Shown here: positions 24,057 to 32,990 of the stretch, in pieces
How the letters are laid out: every line of letters begins with the position of its first letter
How positions within the stretch are numbered: position 1 is the stretch's first letter
Source of the DNA: Sphingobacterium micropteri
GTDB lineage: Bacteria > Bacteroidota > Bacteroidia > Sphingobacteriales > Sphingobacteriaceae
Assembly: GCF_014692515.1 (NCBI RefSeq)
Contig: NZ_JACOIK010000015.1
Span: 62,001 to 126,000, forward strand
Direction: 5' to 3'
DNA: 64,000 bases
The notes under the pieces: generated by a model
Told to the model about the DNA's origin: nothing
What the model saw: the letters and a program-made list of their open reading frames with translations, nothing else
The model's database searches: none
Translations under genes and position numbers: made by a program

Positions 24057-26515
24057 CGTTTTTTTCTGGGAGACTTCCAATTGCTCTGTTGCAGTCTTTG
24101 AATACGGCTTGTCAGATCCTCACTTGATAAGGATTGCCGCAAACTATCTACTTTGATAGGAAAGCTCAATGGTGTAAATCCAGTTGCAAATTTATAAATG
24201 ATTTTGCTATGATGTATCCGTTCAAATGCAGCTACCAATCGCGGCTCTTCCAATTGTTGGTTGAATACTTCCGCGTACGCTTGGCGCAGCAGTAGATTCT
24301 GTGGATCATGTTCTTCCAAAACTTGAAAAATAATGCCTGAAGAAGCTTGTAAAGACTTGTTGTTTTGTTGCTTTCCGTGTAGGTTTTGAACCACCATACC
24401 CGAAATGACGGCAATATCCCGAAACTTCCGCTTCGCCATTTCTGTAGCGTTAATGCTGCTGATTACGTCTTCCATCAAATGTTCCCGACGGAGAATTTTT
24501 TTTAGTTGAGATTCATCTATTGCGATTTCTGAATCAGAAAATAATTCGAATCCGTAATCGTTCATTGCCATAGAAAAACTTATCGGAATCAACAGACTAA
24601 TGCGGTAGGCGATCAAGCTCGCCATAACTTCATGTACCAACCTCCCTTCAAATGGATACATAAAAAGATGGTACCCTTCTTTGGTATGGATAGACTCCAC
24701 CAAAAATTCGTCTTCTGCTGGAATATGCGAATGTTCACTTTGTCGTGCGACCAAAGGATGTAAGAATTGCAGTTCTTTTTCACGGCTATCGGGATGTCTG
24801 GCACGTGCCAGTTTTTGTCGCAAGAACTGGCTTAAATTAGAACTCAACGGTAAGCGGCCGCCTAACCAACTTGGTGTAAAAGCTCGGCCTGAAGAGCTTC
24901 GAACATATGCCGTCATCTCTTTCACGCGAATAAGTTCGAGCACGCGGCCAGCTAGAACAAATTTATCACCGCTATGCAATCTCGAAATAAAATATTCCTC
25001 CACCATACCGATATAGCCTCCGGAAAGAAATTTGACTCGCATCATCGCATCGCTTACGATAACGCCCATATTCATGCGATGTAGCATAGCAATGCGTCTT
25101 TTCTCCACCACCAACATACCGTCTTCCTTAGGTGTAACTTTATGAAACTCTTCATAATTCTTGCCGATAGCGCCCCCCTGCGTGATGAAAAAGATACACC
25201 AGTCCCATTCCTCTTCGGTTATCTCCTGAAATGCGAATGTGTTTTTGATAACCGGGTAGAGGTCGTTGGCTTTAAAGCTGCCGCCTAAAGCGATGGTAAC
25301 CAGAAATTGAACCAATACGTCAAACGTAAGTACCATCGGATCCCGGTTTTCGATGGTTTGTGTTTTGACAGCCTCTTTTAAGGCAGCCACTTCAATCAAT
25401 TCCAACGAGTGTGTGGGAACAAAATAGATTTTGGATAGTTCGTGGGGAGAATGCCCGCTACGCCCCGCACGCTGCATAAAGCGGGCGACGCCTTTACTGG
25501 AGCCAACTTGTACAACGGTATCCACGGGTTTAAAATCTACGCCCAAATCGAGAGAAGAAGTGGCCACAACAGCTTTTAGCCTCCCTTCACTCAAGGCTTC
25601 CTCTATCCATTGTCGGATATGGCTGTCAATCGAACTGTGATGTAACGCAATTTGTCCGGCAAAATCGGGATGTGCTTCCAACAACAGTTGATACCACATT
25701 TCACTTTGGCTTCTGGTATTGGTGAAAACTAATGTTGACTTACTTTCCAAAATAATAGGCACAACCTCCTCGGCTAACTTGCCACCCAAGTGTCCTGCCC
25801 AGGGCAGTACTTCCACTTCTGTCGGAAAGACAGGAATAATGGCAATCTTCTTTTTCTCACGCGCAACAATTTTTATTTTTTTCTGCGTAGTAGGTATGAG
25901 CACCTCCATGGCTTCGTCTAGATTGCCAATGGTGGCCGTGATGCCCCATATTCGAAGATTTTGCTGTTGATGTTTTAGAAATCCTAACGCTAATTCTACC
26001 ATCACACCACGCTTTGTTCCAAGTAATTCATGCCATTCGTCTACGGCTATGCATTGCAAAGCGTTGAAGAAACGTTGGCGGCCTTTTTGTGCCAGTAACA
26101 AATGCAGGCTTTCGGGTGTCACTAATAATACATCGGGCATCTGTCTGCTTTGCCGCTGCTTTATCTTGATGTCCGTATCACCATTCCGAACCTCTACTAC
26201 CCAGTCTAGGCCAATCTCATCAATGGCTTCTTGCATGGCACGGGCTAAATCTTTTGCTAATGATCGCAACGGAGTGATCCATAATAATTTTAACCCGTTT
26301 TGATAACGGGAAGGGTTATTCATAAAATCGATCAATACCGCAAGAAAAATGGAGAAGGTTTTCCCAAATCCGGTAGGAGCGACCACCATGCCACTATACC
26401 CATTGCTGTATTTCTTCCATGCTTTTTCCTGAAAGCTAAAAGGTGTATTGCCTTTTTGCCGCATCCAGTCCGTGATAATGGTATAGCCTTCGGTATGTTG
26501 CCTGTTATTTTTCAA
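24053..26515 (-). CDS. Ligase-associated DNA damage response DEXH helicase (Lhr-like)
   Basis: An 820-residue superfamily 2 helicase. Walker A is APTGFGKT (46-53), the Walker B box is VDEWHE, motif III is GITATIG, and the C-terminal RecA half has FTNTRSQSEMWYQ, SSLDLGVDFK and QRAGRSGHS. A winged-helix and Lhr-type C-terminal region follows. In Lhr-like enzymes this architecture unwinds RNA:DNA or DNA:DNA hybrids 3' to 5'. The gene lies one base after the ATP-dependent ligase and overlaps pdeM by four bases; together with the exonuclease they form the conserved ligase-associated repair cassette. Confidence 0.92.
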   Translation of the reverse strand: MKNNRQHTEGYTIITDWMRQKGNTPFSFQEKAWKKYSNGYSGMVVAPTGFGKTFSIFLAVLIDFMNNPSRYQNGLKLLWITPLRSLAKDLARAMQEAIDEIGLDWVVEVRNGDTDIKIKQRQSRQMPDVLLVTPESLHLLLAQKGRQRFFNALQCIAVDEWHELLGTKRGVMVELALGFLKHQQQNLRIWGITATIGNLDEAMEVLIPTTQKKIKIVAREKKKIAIIPVFPTEVEVLPWAGHLGGKLAEEVVPIILESKSTLVFTNTRSQSEMWYQLLLEAHPDFAGQIALHHSSIDSHIRQWIEEALSEGRLKAVVATSSLDLGVDFKPVDTVVQVGSSKGVARFMQRAGRSGHSPHELSKIYFVPTHSLELIEVAALKEAVKTQTIENRDPMVLTFDVLVQFLVTIALGGSFKANDLYPVIKNTFAFQEITEEEWDWCIFFITQGGAIGKNYEEFHKVTPKEDGMLVVEKRRIAMLHRMNMGVIVSDAMMRVKFLSGGYIGMVEEYFISRLHSGDKFVLAGRVLELIRVKEMTAYVRSSSGRAFTPSWLGGRLPLSSNLSQFLRQKLARARHPDSREKELQFLHPLVARQSEHSHIPAEDEFLVESIHTKEGYHLFMYPFEGRLVHEVMASLIAYRISLLIPISFSMAMNDYGFELFSDSEIAIDESQLKKILRREHLMEDVISSINATEMAKRKFRDIAVISGMVVQNLHGKQQNNKSLQASSGIIFQVLEEHDPQNLLLRQAYAEVFNQQLEEPRLVAAFERIHHSKIIYKFATGFTPLSFPIKVDSLRQSLSSEDLTSRIQRLQQSNWKSPRKKR

Positions 26516-26516
26516 A

Positions 26517-28097
26517 TCAATGAATCATTTTTTTGATTTCTTCAATATCATCGATATCTGCAACCGTTTTGTCCGTTCGCCACCGTGCGATTCGAGGGAA
26601 ACGTAATGCCACGCCCGATTTATGTCGGTTGCTGAAAGCAATCCCTTCAAAAGCAATTTCAAATACCAGTTCGGGTTTAAGGGTTCGCACCGGGCCAAAC
26701 TTTTCCAGGGCATTTTTGTTGACAAAACGGCTGACCTCTTTTATTTCCTTGTCTGTTAGTCCGGAATAAGCTTTTGCAATAGTGACTAAATTCTCACCAT
26801 CCCTCACGGCAAAGGTATAATCCGTATAATAGGCACTTCGTCGCCCACTTCCCTTTTGGGCATAAATTAAGACAGCGTCAATCGTTAATGGATCGATTTT
26901 CCATTTCCACCAATCGCCTTTCTTCCGTCCAGTATGATAAAGAGACCCTTTGTGTTTTAGCATGATGCCTTCACTATTGATGGAACGGGCGTTTTCCCGA
27001 ATGGCTTGTAACGCTTTCCAGTCATCAATAGTGATAACCGTGGATAACTGCAAGTGAGGAGAGGGATTAAGAAGGAATAACGATTCCAATTGTTTCCTTC
27101 TTTCCAACATACTTTTGTGTCGCCAGTCGTCGCCTTCCCACTCGATGAGGTCGTAGGCGTATACCTGAATAGGAAATTCCTCCAATAACTTTTTGCTAAT
27201 CGTTTTCCGGTTTAATCGTTTCTGTAACGCCGAAAAATTCATCACTTCCTGTTCTTTTACGACCAGGATTTCGCCGTCGATGACAAAATTTCCCTGCCAC
27301 TGTAGCAAAATATCCCGTATTTCCGGAAATTGATCAGTAACTAGCTCTTCGCCACGTGACCATATAAACACTTCTTCGCCACGTTTGATAAACTGTCCGC
27401 GGATACCGTCCCATTTGTATTCAATTTGCCAATCTTGCACGTCGCCCAGTTCATTCGATTCTTTTTCCAACGGGTATGCCAAACAAAAAGGGTAGGGCTT
27501 AGAAAGCTGTGTATCCGTATAATGACCCTTTATGAGATTATCAAACGTCACTTCGCCCATTTTCCAGTCGCCCATAACACTATGTGCCACTGCACTAGCA
27601 TCCATCTGATAATGTTTCGCCAAAGCATTAATAAGTGTTTTGGAAGAGACACCTAATCGGAAACTGCCGCCTAATAATTTATTAAAAATAAAACGTTCCG
27701 TGGTAGGTAGGTTATTCCAAGCTTGCAGGACAAATTCTTTTTTTTCGGCCTCGGTACTGTCTTTCAATGCCATAATCCTATTCATCCATTCCGTTAACGT
27801 TCGATCGATGTAATCGGGGGCTTGTGGTAAAACCAACGCAATAGTTTCACCCAAATCGCCTACAGAGGCATAAGATTCTTGGAATAACCATTCGGGAATT
27901 GCTGCAACTTCGATCGCCCATTGTTTCATCAATGCGGTATTGACATTGCGTTTCGGGCGTTTTCCTGTGAAGAGAGCAAGAAACCATAGTTTGTCATTGT
28001 TATCGGCTTCATTAAGAAAACGGTCGATAGCCTCCAATTTTAAATTGGTTTTGTTGGTGCTATCCAAAGTATTGATTAAGGTGGCAAAGGCTCTCAT
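26517..28097 (-). CDS. ATP-dependent DNA ligase
   Basis: A 526-residue ATP-dependent DNA ligase of the bacterial LigC/LigB-like type without polymerase or nuclease domains. The N-terminal helical domain (about 1-200) is followed by the adenylation domain with EYKWDGIRGQ and the nucleophilic lysine at 228, FVIDGEIL, EGIMLKHKGSLY and DWWKWK; the OB-fold lies at the C-terminus with GIAFSNRHKSGVALRFPRI. It seals nicks using ATP through an enzyme-AMP intermediate. The start overlaps the exonuclease stop as ATGA. In bacteria such ligases supplement the NAD-dependent LigA in repair. Confidence 0.93.
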   Translation of the reverse strand: MRAFATLINTLDSTNKTNLKLEAIDRFLNEADNNDKLWFLALFTGKRPKRNVNTALMKQWAIEVAAIPEWLFQESYASVGDLGETIALVLPQAPDYIDRTLTEWMNRIMALKDSTEAEKKEFVLQAWNNLPTTERFIFNKLLGGSFRLGVSSKTLINALAKHYQMDASAVAHSVMGDWKMGEVTFDNLIKGHYTDTQLSKPYPFCLAYPLEKESNELGDVQDWQIEYKWDGIRGQFIKRGEEVFIWSRGEELVTDQFPEIRDILLQWQGNFVIDGEILVVKEQEVMNFSALQKRLNRKTISKKLLEEFPIQVYAYDLIEWEGDDWRHKSMLERRKQLESLFLLNPSPHLQLSTVITIDDWKALQAIRENARSINSEGIMLKHKGSLYHTGRKKGDWWKWKIDPLTIDAVLIYAQKGSGRRSAYYTDYTFAVRDGENLVTIAKAYSGLTDKEIKEVSRFVNKNALEKFGPVRTLKPELVFEIAFEGIAFSNRHKSGVALRFPRIARWRTDKTVADIDDIEEIKKMIH

Positions 28098-29131
28098 AAT
28101 TTTCTTGCTTCTGTTTCTTCCATTTCTTCTTCTTCATTTCCAAACGCTGTCTTAACCTCTTCTGCTAATATCCCGATTTCATTCAGATATTTAGTAAAAA
28201 CAGCTGTTTGTCCATGTGTTATATATATTTTTTCAGCTTCCGTCGTCTTTATAGCATCCAAAAGCCCATGCCAATCTGCATGATCACTTATGGCAAAACC
28301 TGCATCGGCGCTCCGCCAACGGCGGGATCCTCGAACTTGCATCCATCCCGAGCAGATAGCGTTTGCCATATGGGGTATTTTATTGATTATTTTGGAGTCC
28401 GCCAAGGCAGGCGGAACAATGACAATACCCTTATCTACATGCTTGATATCTTCCTGGAAATTGATAATATGATAGGCCGGGAGCTTAACACCCGCACTTT
28501 CATAAGCTTCATTGAGTTTACCAATGGAATAATGTACATGTAGAGGGGAGATTCCTGCAAGTGCTTTCATGATACGTTGGGCTTTACCCAGCGAATAACC
28601 AATAAAAACAGATGTTTTGCCGTTTGCTTGGTTCTGTAAGACCCAATTTTGCATTTGTTGATTTTGTTGTTCCACCGACAACCAATTATAGATGGGCAAT
28701 CCGAAAGTGCTTTCGGATACAAATTCATGGCATTTGATAGGCTCGAAAGGGGTTGATAGACCATCGTTTTGTATTTTGTAATCTCCAGAAACAACAGCTA
28801 CTTTGCCTTTATATTCCATTCTGATTTGAGCAGAACCTACAATATGTCCAGCCGGATGCAACGATACCTTGACGTCATTGATATAAAGCGACTCGTTATA
28901 GGAAATACCTTGTACAGCAATATCATTCCCAATACGGCTTTTTAATATGGGTACCGTAAAATGATGGCATAAGTACTTTTTCATACCCCACCGCGCGTGG
29001 TCGGCATGGCCATGGGTTACTACAGCAAAGTCTACCGGCAGCCATGGATCGATGTAGAATTTGCCCGGTATACAATAGATACCTTCCTTTCTAAATTGTA
29101 GCATATTAATAAATAACCAATTTTCTGCCAT
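28094..29131 (-). CDS. Ligase-associated DNA damage response exonuclease (MBL fold)
   Basis: A 345-residue metallo-beta-lactamase/beta-CASP protein. The metal-binding motif VTHGHADH lies at 38-45, and further ligands are in HPAGHIVGSAQ and SGDYKIQ. The C-terminal part has the beta-CASP GYSLGKAQRIM and ISDHADWHGL motifs. It belongs to the SNM1-like nucleases that occur with ATP-dependent ligase and Lhr-like helicase. It is the first gene of the four-gene minus-strand cassette. An alternative ATG at 29104 would remove nine residues; the family starts near LQFRKEGIYC, so either is possible. Confidence 0.9.
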   Translation of the reverse strand: MAENWLFINMLQFRKEGIYCIPGKFYIDPWLPVDFAVVTHGHADHARWGMKKYLCHHFTVPILKSRIGNDIAVQGISYNESLYINDVKVSLHPAGHIVGSAQIRMEYKGKVAVVSGDYKIQNDGLSTPFEPIKCHEFVSESTFGLPIYNWLSVEQQNQQMQNWVLQNQANGKTSVFIGYSLGKAQRIMKALAGISPLHVHYSIGKLNEAYESAGVKLPAYHIINFQEDIKHVDKGIVIVPPALADSKIINKIPHMANAICSGWMQVRGSRRWRSADAGFAISDHADWHGLLDAIKTTEAEKIYITHGQTAVFTKYLNEIGILAEEVKTAFGNEEEEMEETEARKL

Positions 29132-29154
29132 TATGTTTTGGCTAAAAAAATTAG

Positions 29155-29162
29155 TATTTTTG
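29155..29162 (+). promoter_or_regulatory. -7 promoter element of the radical SAM gene
   Basis: TATTTTTG fits TAnnTTTG and ends only seven bases before the ATG at 29170. Transcription would start at or next to the start codon, so the mRNA may be leaderless. Confidence 0.45.
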
Positions 29163-29169
29163 TTTTATT

Positions 29170-30426
29170 ATGCAGCGGATTGAAGAAAAACTAAAGATAT
29201 TGGCGGATGCGGCCAAATACGATGTAAGCTGTAGCTCCAGCGGTAGTACGAGAAAGAATAAGGGTGGAATCGGTGATGCTTCGGCATCGGGTATCTGCCA
29301 TACCTATACCGAAGACGGACGTTGTGTTTCCTTGCTAAAGATTCTATTGACCAATCATTGTATATATGATTGTGCTTTTTGCGTCAGTCGTAAAAGCAAC
29401 GATGTGAAAAGAGCTGCCTTCACTGTGGAGGAAGTGGTAGACCTCACGATGAATTTTTATCGTCGAAACTATATTGAAGGACTTTTTCTAAGTTCCGGTA
29501 TCTTCAAAAATGCGGATTTTACGATGGAGCGCATGTTGCGTATTGTGAAAAAGTTGCGACAGGAAGAGCGATATAACGGCTATATTCATCTCAAAACAAT
29601 TCCCGGTGCGAGTGAGGAAATGGTTAAGGAAGCCGGGTTATATGTAGATCGAATGAGTATCAACTTGGAATTACCAACCGAAGCCGGACTTAAGTTGGTG
29701 GCCCCAGAGAAAGACCATGATTCGGTAAGGAAACCTTTGGCATTTGTAAATGAGCAGATGAAATCTTTTAAGGAAGAAAAGAAACTCATAAAACATACAC
29801 CGATTTTTGTGCCCGCTGGTCAAAGTACACAAATGGTGATCGGTGCAACACCCGAAAATGATTTTGAAATCATGCAGGTTGCTAATGACTTCTACAAGAA
29901 TTATAATCTGAAACGAGTCTATTACAGTGGTTATATTCCTATAAATAATGGCAATTCGTTGTTACCTCAAATTGGTTCAGCGCCACCTTTAGTACGTGAA
30001 AACCGGCTGTACCAAACGGATTGGTTGTTACGTTTTTACGGTTTTCAACTTGACGAAATTTTAAATCCTCAACACATACATCTGGATCTAGATATAGATC
30101 CTAAATTAAGCTGGGCATTACGTAATCCTCATTTCTTTCCAGTGGATGTGAATGCCGCTGACTTTAATGCCATCATTCGTATACCTGGAATCGGCAGGCA
30201 GTCGGCATTAAAGATCATACAGGCTCGAAAATTTGGCAGGTTGCATGCCTACCAACTGCAAAAAATCGGTATTGCCTATAATCGGGCAAAATATTTTTTG
30301 CGTTGTGCAGACTCTCCTTTTATGCTTGGGCATCCCAGCATGGAGTATGTTCGAATAGCTATTTTAAACGCCGGTAACCAGAAGAGTCGGCAACAGGTTT
30401 CCGCAGGACAATTAACGTTATTTTAA
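29170..30426 (+). CDS. Putative DNA modification/repair radical SAM protein
   Basis: A 418-residue radical SAM protein. The [4Fe-4S] motif C-x3-C-x2-C is CIYDCAFC at residues 64-71, preceded by a Cys-rich N-terminus (SCSSSGS, GICHTY). Near the C-terminus a helix-hairpin-helix DNA-binding motif is seen in IPGIGRQSALKIIQARKFGRL (about 337-357). This combination matches the family annotated as a putative DNA modification/repair radical SAM protein (TIGR03916). Its chemistry has not, to my knowledge, been established. It is followed after one base by its usual partner gene and faces the ligase cassette head to head. Confidence 0.88.
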   Translation: MQRIEEKLKILADAAKYDVSCSSSGSTRKNKGGIGDASASGICHTYTEDGRCVSLLKILLTNHCIYDCAFCVSRKSNDVKRAAFTVEEVVDLTMNFYRRNYIEGLFLSSGIFKNADFTMERMLRIVKKLRQEERYNGYIHLKTIPGASEEMVKEAGLYVDRMSINLELPTEAGLKLVAPEKDHDSVRKPLAFVNEQMKSFKEEKKLIKHTPIFVPAGQSTQMVIGATPENDFEIMQVANDFYKNYNLKRVYYSGYIPINNGNSLLPQIGSAPPLVRENRLYQTDWLLRFYGFQLDEILNPQHIHLDLDIDPKLSWALRNPHFFPVDVNAADFNAIIRIPGIGRQSALKIIQARKFGRLHAYQLQKIGIAYNRAKYFLRCADSPFMLGHPSMEYVRIAILNAGNQKSRQQVSAGQLTLF

Positions 30427-30427
30427 T

Positions 30428-31189
30428 ATGTACTATTTGTTTGACGGAACATATTTGGGGTTTTTATCCTGTGTATTTGAAAGCTTCGAAAGAAAAGAGG
30501 CAATTATTGTCCCGATTACGCCTGAGGATCATCAAATAGATTTCTTTAAAGACAGGAGAATCATCGTAACAGATAAGGGGAAAGCATTACGTGTCCAGAA
30601 AGGTTTACAGGAACGTGTCGGAAAAGTAGAAGCGATGGATTTTTATCGGGCGTTTCTTTCGGAAGACCGTAAAGCTTGGTTGGCTTCTTTTTTTATCTTG
30701 CGTCAAATCTTTATTGGTCGGGCAGACATACGGCAGCATTATGGCAACGACCATGTGCTGTACTTTTCGCAGATATTAAAAAAGGTGAGCCGCGAAAGGC
30801 ATCGTATGAAAGCATTTATCCGTTTTAGTAAGAGTTCAGATGGATTGTTCTTTGCCCTGGTCGAACCTGATTTTAACGTGTTGCCATTGATTTCGGATTT
30901 TTTCCGGAAGCGATACGCAGATATGCCCTGGCTCATTTATGATATAAAGCGAAAGTATGGCTTGCTGTTTGATAAGCGACAGGTAGGAGAGGTACAGCTT
31001 AGCTCAGAAGAAGTACAAGGTGCTACCACGCCGGCAATCGCTATCGCGTTGGATGAACGTGATCAACTTTTCCAGCGCCTTTGGAAACAATATTATACCA
31101 GCACCAATATTGAGGCGCGAAAAAATATGAAATTACATCTTCAACATGTGCCCCGAAGATACTGGAAGTATCTGGTGGAGAAGAAATAG
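30428..31189 (+). CDS. TIGR03915-family putative DNA metabolism protein
   Basis: A 253-residue protein that starts with MYYLFDGTYLGFLSCVFE, the N-terminus typical of the TIGR03915 family, and has the conserved RFSKSSDGLFFALVEPDFNVL segment (about 137-157) and the C-terminal RKNMKLHLQHVPRRYWKYLVEK. The family occurs beside the radical SAM DNA repair protein and is related to the N-terminal part of some uracil-DNA glycosylase fusion proteins. It is probably co-transcribed with the upstream gene (one-base gap). The biochemical role is unknown; a partner role in repair or modification of a DNA base is inference. Confidence 0.85.
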   Translation: MYYLFDGTYLGFLSCVFESFERKEAIIVPITPEDHQIDFFKDRRIIVTDKGKALRVQKGLQERVGKVEAMDFYRAFLSEDRKAWLASFFILRQIFIGRADIRQHYGNDHVLYFSQILKKVSRERHRMKAFIRFSKSSDGLFFALVEPDFNVLPLISDFFRKRYADMPWLIYDIKRKYGLLFDKRQVGEVQLSSEEVQGATTPAIAIALDERDQLFQRLWKQYYTSTNIEARKNMKLHLQHVPRRYWKYLVEKK

Positions 31190-31211
31190 CGGTTGCTATG
31201 CGATCGGCTCG

Positions 31212-32579
31212 CTATTGCACATGGGATGGTACTTTGACCTCGTCTCCGATAATAAGATTATTAAATACAATGTTTTCAGCGTTAGTGAAACTGACAGCGG
31301 TCTTAGCCGTATCTATCTGAACATTCGAGAAGTATATGTCGCTCACTTTTTTGGTCGGATAGCCTTGAATCACCAAAGCCGCGTTATGCACTTTGCCGCA
31401 ACGTAGGCTGTCGACAAAAATATTCCGTATATCCGTTTCATGACCCGATCCCTCGCCGTGATAATAAGATGTAATGAAGAAACAATCCTCTACGTCGCCA
31501 AATTCCACGTTATTGACATAAATGTCACGGATAAAACCGCCCCGGTCGGGGTTTGATTTCAGATAAATACCACGTTTGCAATATCCGCCGAACGTGCAAT
31601 CTTCTACAAAAATATTTTGTACCCCCGCCGACATTTCACTTCCAATGACGACACCGTGTAAGCCCTTGAAGCGACAATTACGGATGATAATGTTTTCAGA
31701 CGTAATTCCCGTTTTTCTGCCTTCGTGATCCCGGCCGGCTTTAATAGCGACATTGTCGTCGGCATTATTAAAATCAATATCTTCAATTAAAATATTCTTG
31801 GAATATTCCGGGTCGAATCCATCATTGTTTTTATTAAAGGCATCAAACTTCACCCTTCTGGCTGTAATATTTTCCGATTTTAATAGATGAACACACCAAA
31901 ATGGTGAGTTGGCTAACGTAACATCTTCTATCAAGATATTTTTACATTCGAAAAACTGTACGAGATGCGGTCTTAAATAATGCCCTGCTCCAAATACACG
32001 TTCTTTTATCGGTGTATCTTCGTGATTCATTTTTCGACTTAGTGTTTGACTTGGCTTTTGCTTTGCATGCCACGTGCTGAAGGTATCCTTTGCGTTTCCA
32101 TCAATTATACCTTCGCCAATGATCGCAACATTTTCCGCTTGATAGGCATAAATAAATGGACTGTAATTATACAGAAATGTTCCTTCCCAACTCGTCAATA
32201 CGGCAGGTAGATAGTCTTCTGGATTGGAACCAAAAACTAATTTTGCTCCTTTTTGTAAATCGAGTGTAACGTTGCTGATTAAATGTATAGGGCCGTTTAC
32301 CAGATAGATACCAGGAGAAACAACAATTCTTCCACCACCTAATGCTTTGCATTTTTCTAGTGCCTTGTCAAAAGCAGGTTTATTATCGGTCAATGAATCA
32401 CCTAATGCTCCAAAATCTTTTATATTAATCAAATTAGTGGAAAGAGAAGGAGCGGTAATGAGGCTTAGAATTTGATCCCGCTTTTGTATCCTTGATTGAT
32501 TTTCTGTTGTGCTGTTATTACAGGAAGAAATAATCAGCAAAATTAGGGTGAAAAAAGAAAGATTTTTGAACATAGCCAT
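31212..32579 (-). CDS. Glycoside hydrolase family 28 (polygalacturonase-like) lipoprotein
   Basis: A 455-residue secreted lipoprotein (signal peptide with lipobox LIISSC; lipidated cysteine near residue 20). The rest is a right-handed beta-helix of GH28 type, with the N-terminal INIKDFGALGDSLTDN. The catalytic region contains NNDGFDPE, NADDNVAIK, GLHGVVIGSE and RGIYLKS, matching the usual NTD, DD, GHG and RxK motifs with slight changes. GH28 enzymes hydrolyse galacturonan or rhamnogalacturonan. It is an isolated gene, not in a SusCD locus, so its substrate is uncertain. Two ATGs (32579 and 32573) are possible starts. Confidence 0.88.
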   Translation of the reverse strand: MAMFKNLSFFTLILLIISSCNNSTTENQSRIQKRDQILSLITAPSLSTNLINIKDFGALGDSLTDNKPAFDKALEKCKALGGGRIVVSPGIYLVNGPIHLISNVTLDLQKGAKLVFGSNPEDYLPAVLTSWEGTFLYNYSPFIYAYQAENVAIIGEGIIDGNAKDTFSTWHAKQKPSQTLSRKMNHEDTPIKERVFGAGHYLRPHLVQFFECKNILIEDVTLANSPFWCVHLLKSENITARRVKFDAFNKNNDGFDPEYSKNILIEDIDFNNADDNVAIKAGRDHEGRKTGITSENIIIRNCRFKGLHGVVIGSEMSAGVQNIFVEDCTFGGYCKRGIYLKSNPDRGGFIRDIYVNNVEFGDVEDCFFITSYYHGEGSGHETDIRNIFVDSLRCGKVHNAALVIQGYPTKKVSDIYFSNVQIDTAKTAVSFTNAENIVFNNLIIGDEVKVPSHVQ

Positions 32580-32646
32580 TGGATTTATTTAAAACTGCTA
32601 GGCCAAAAATAGTATTTCTCATTTGTTTATTGATAAATGGTAGTGG

Positions 32647-32856
32647 TTAAAATTTGTGTCGTTGATTATACATGGTATTTATAAAAAATATAACCCCTCC
32701 TAAAAATAACGCTGCGCCCGTAATAATAATAACCGGCCCAAGAGGATCATGAATATAGATCCAAGCCAACCGCATACATATACCACCGGTAAGAATAGCC
32801 ATGCCTGCGAAGATCAGTTTTTTATTTCTCTTTATAGGATGTCCCTGTCGTTTCAT
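32647..32856 (-). CDS. Small two-helix membrane protein, unknown
   Basis: A 69-residue open frame with a basic N-terminus (MKRQGHPIKRNKK) followed by two hydrophobic segments (about 14-31 and 39-60) and a basic C-terminus. The composition is that of a real small membrane protein, and it sits upstream of the GH28 gene on the same strand with 67 bases between. I do not recognise the family. The alternative is a chance frame in the 411 bases between the GH28 and YihY genes. Confidence 0.6.
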   Translation of the reverse strand: MKRQGHPIKRNKKLIFAGMAILTGGICMRLAWIYIHDPLGPVIIITGAALFLGGVIFFINTMYNQRHKF

Positions 32857-32990
32857 GTTCTATAAGAACAATATATACGATAAATTGTTGCAAGATTAGT
32901 GTTCAGTACGATGCGGTTTATGAAGGTTTTTTAAACTTTTGGAAAGCCGAGTCGTTTATTAATTAAATGTAGATACTTAGTTTATAGCGT

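Noticed and set aside
31212..32579. Polysaccharide utilisation locus around the GH28 gene
   Set aside because: No SusC/SusD pair, sensor or other carbohydrate enzyme lies beside it.
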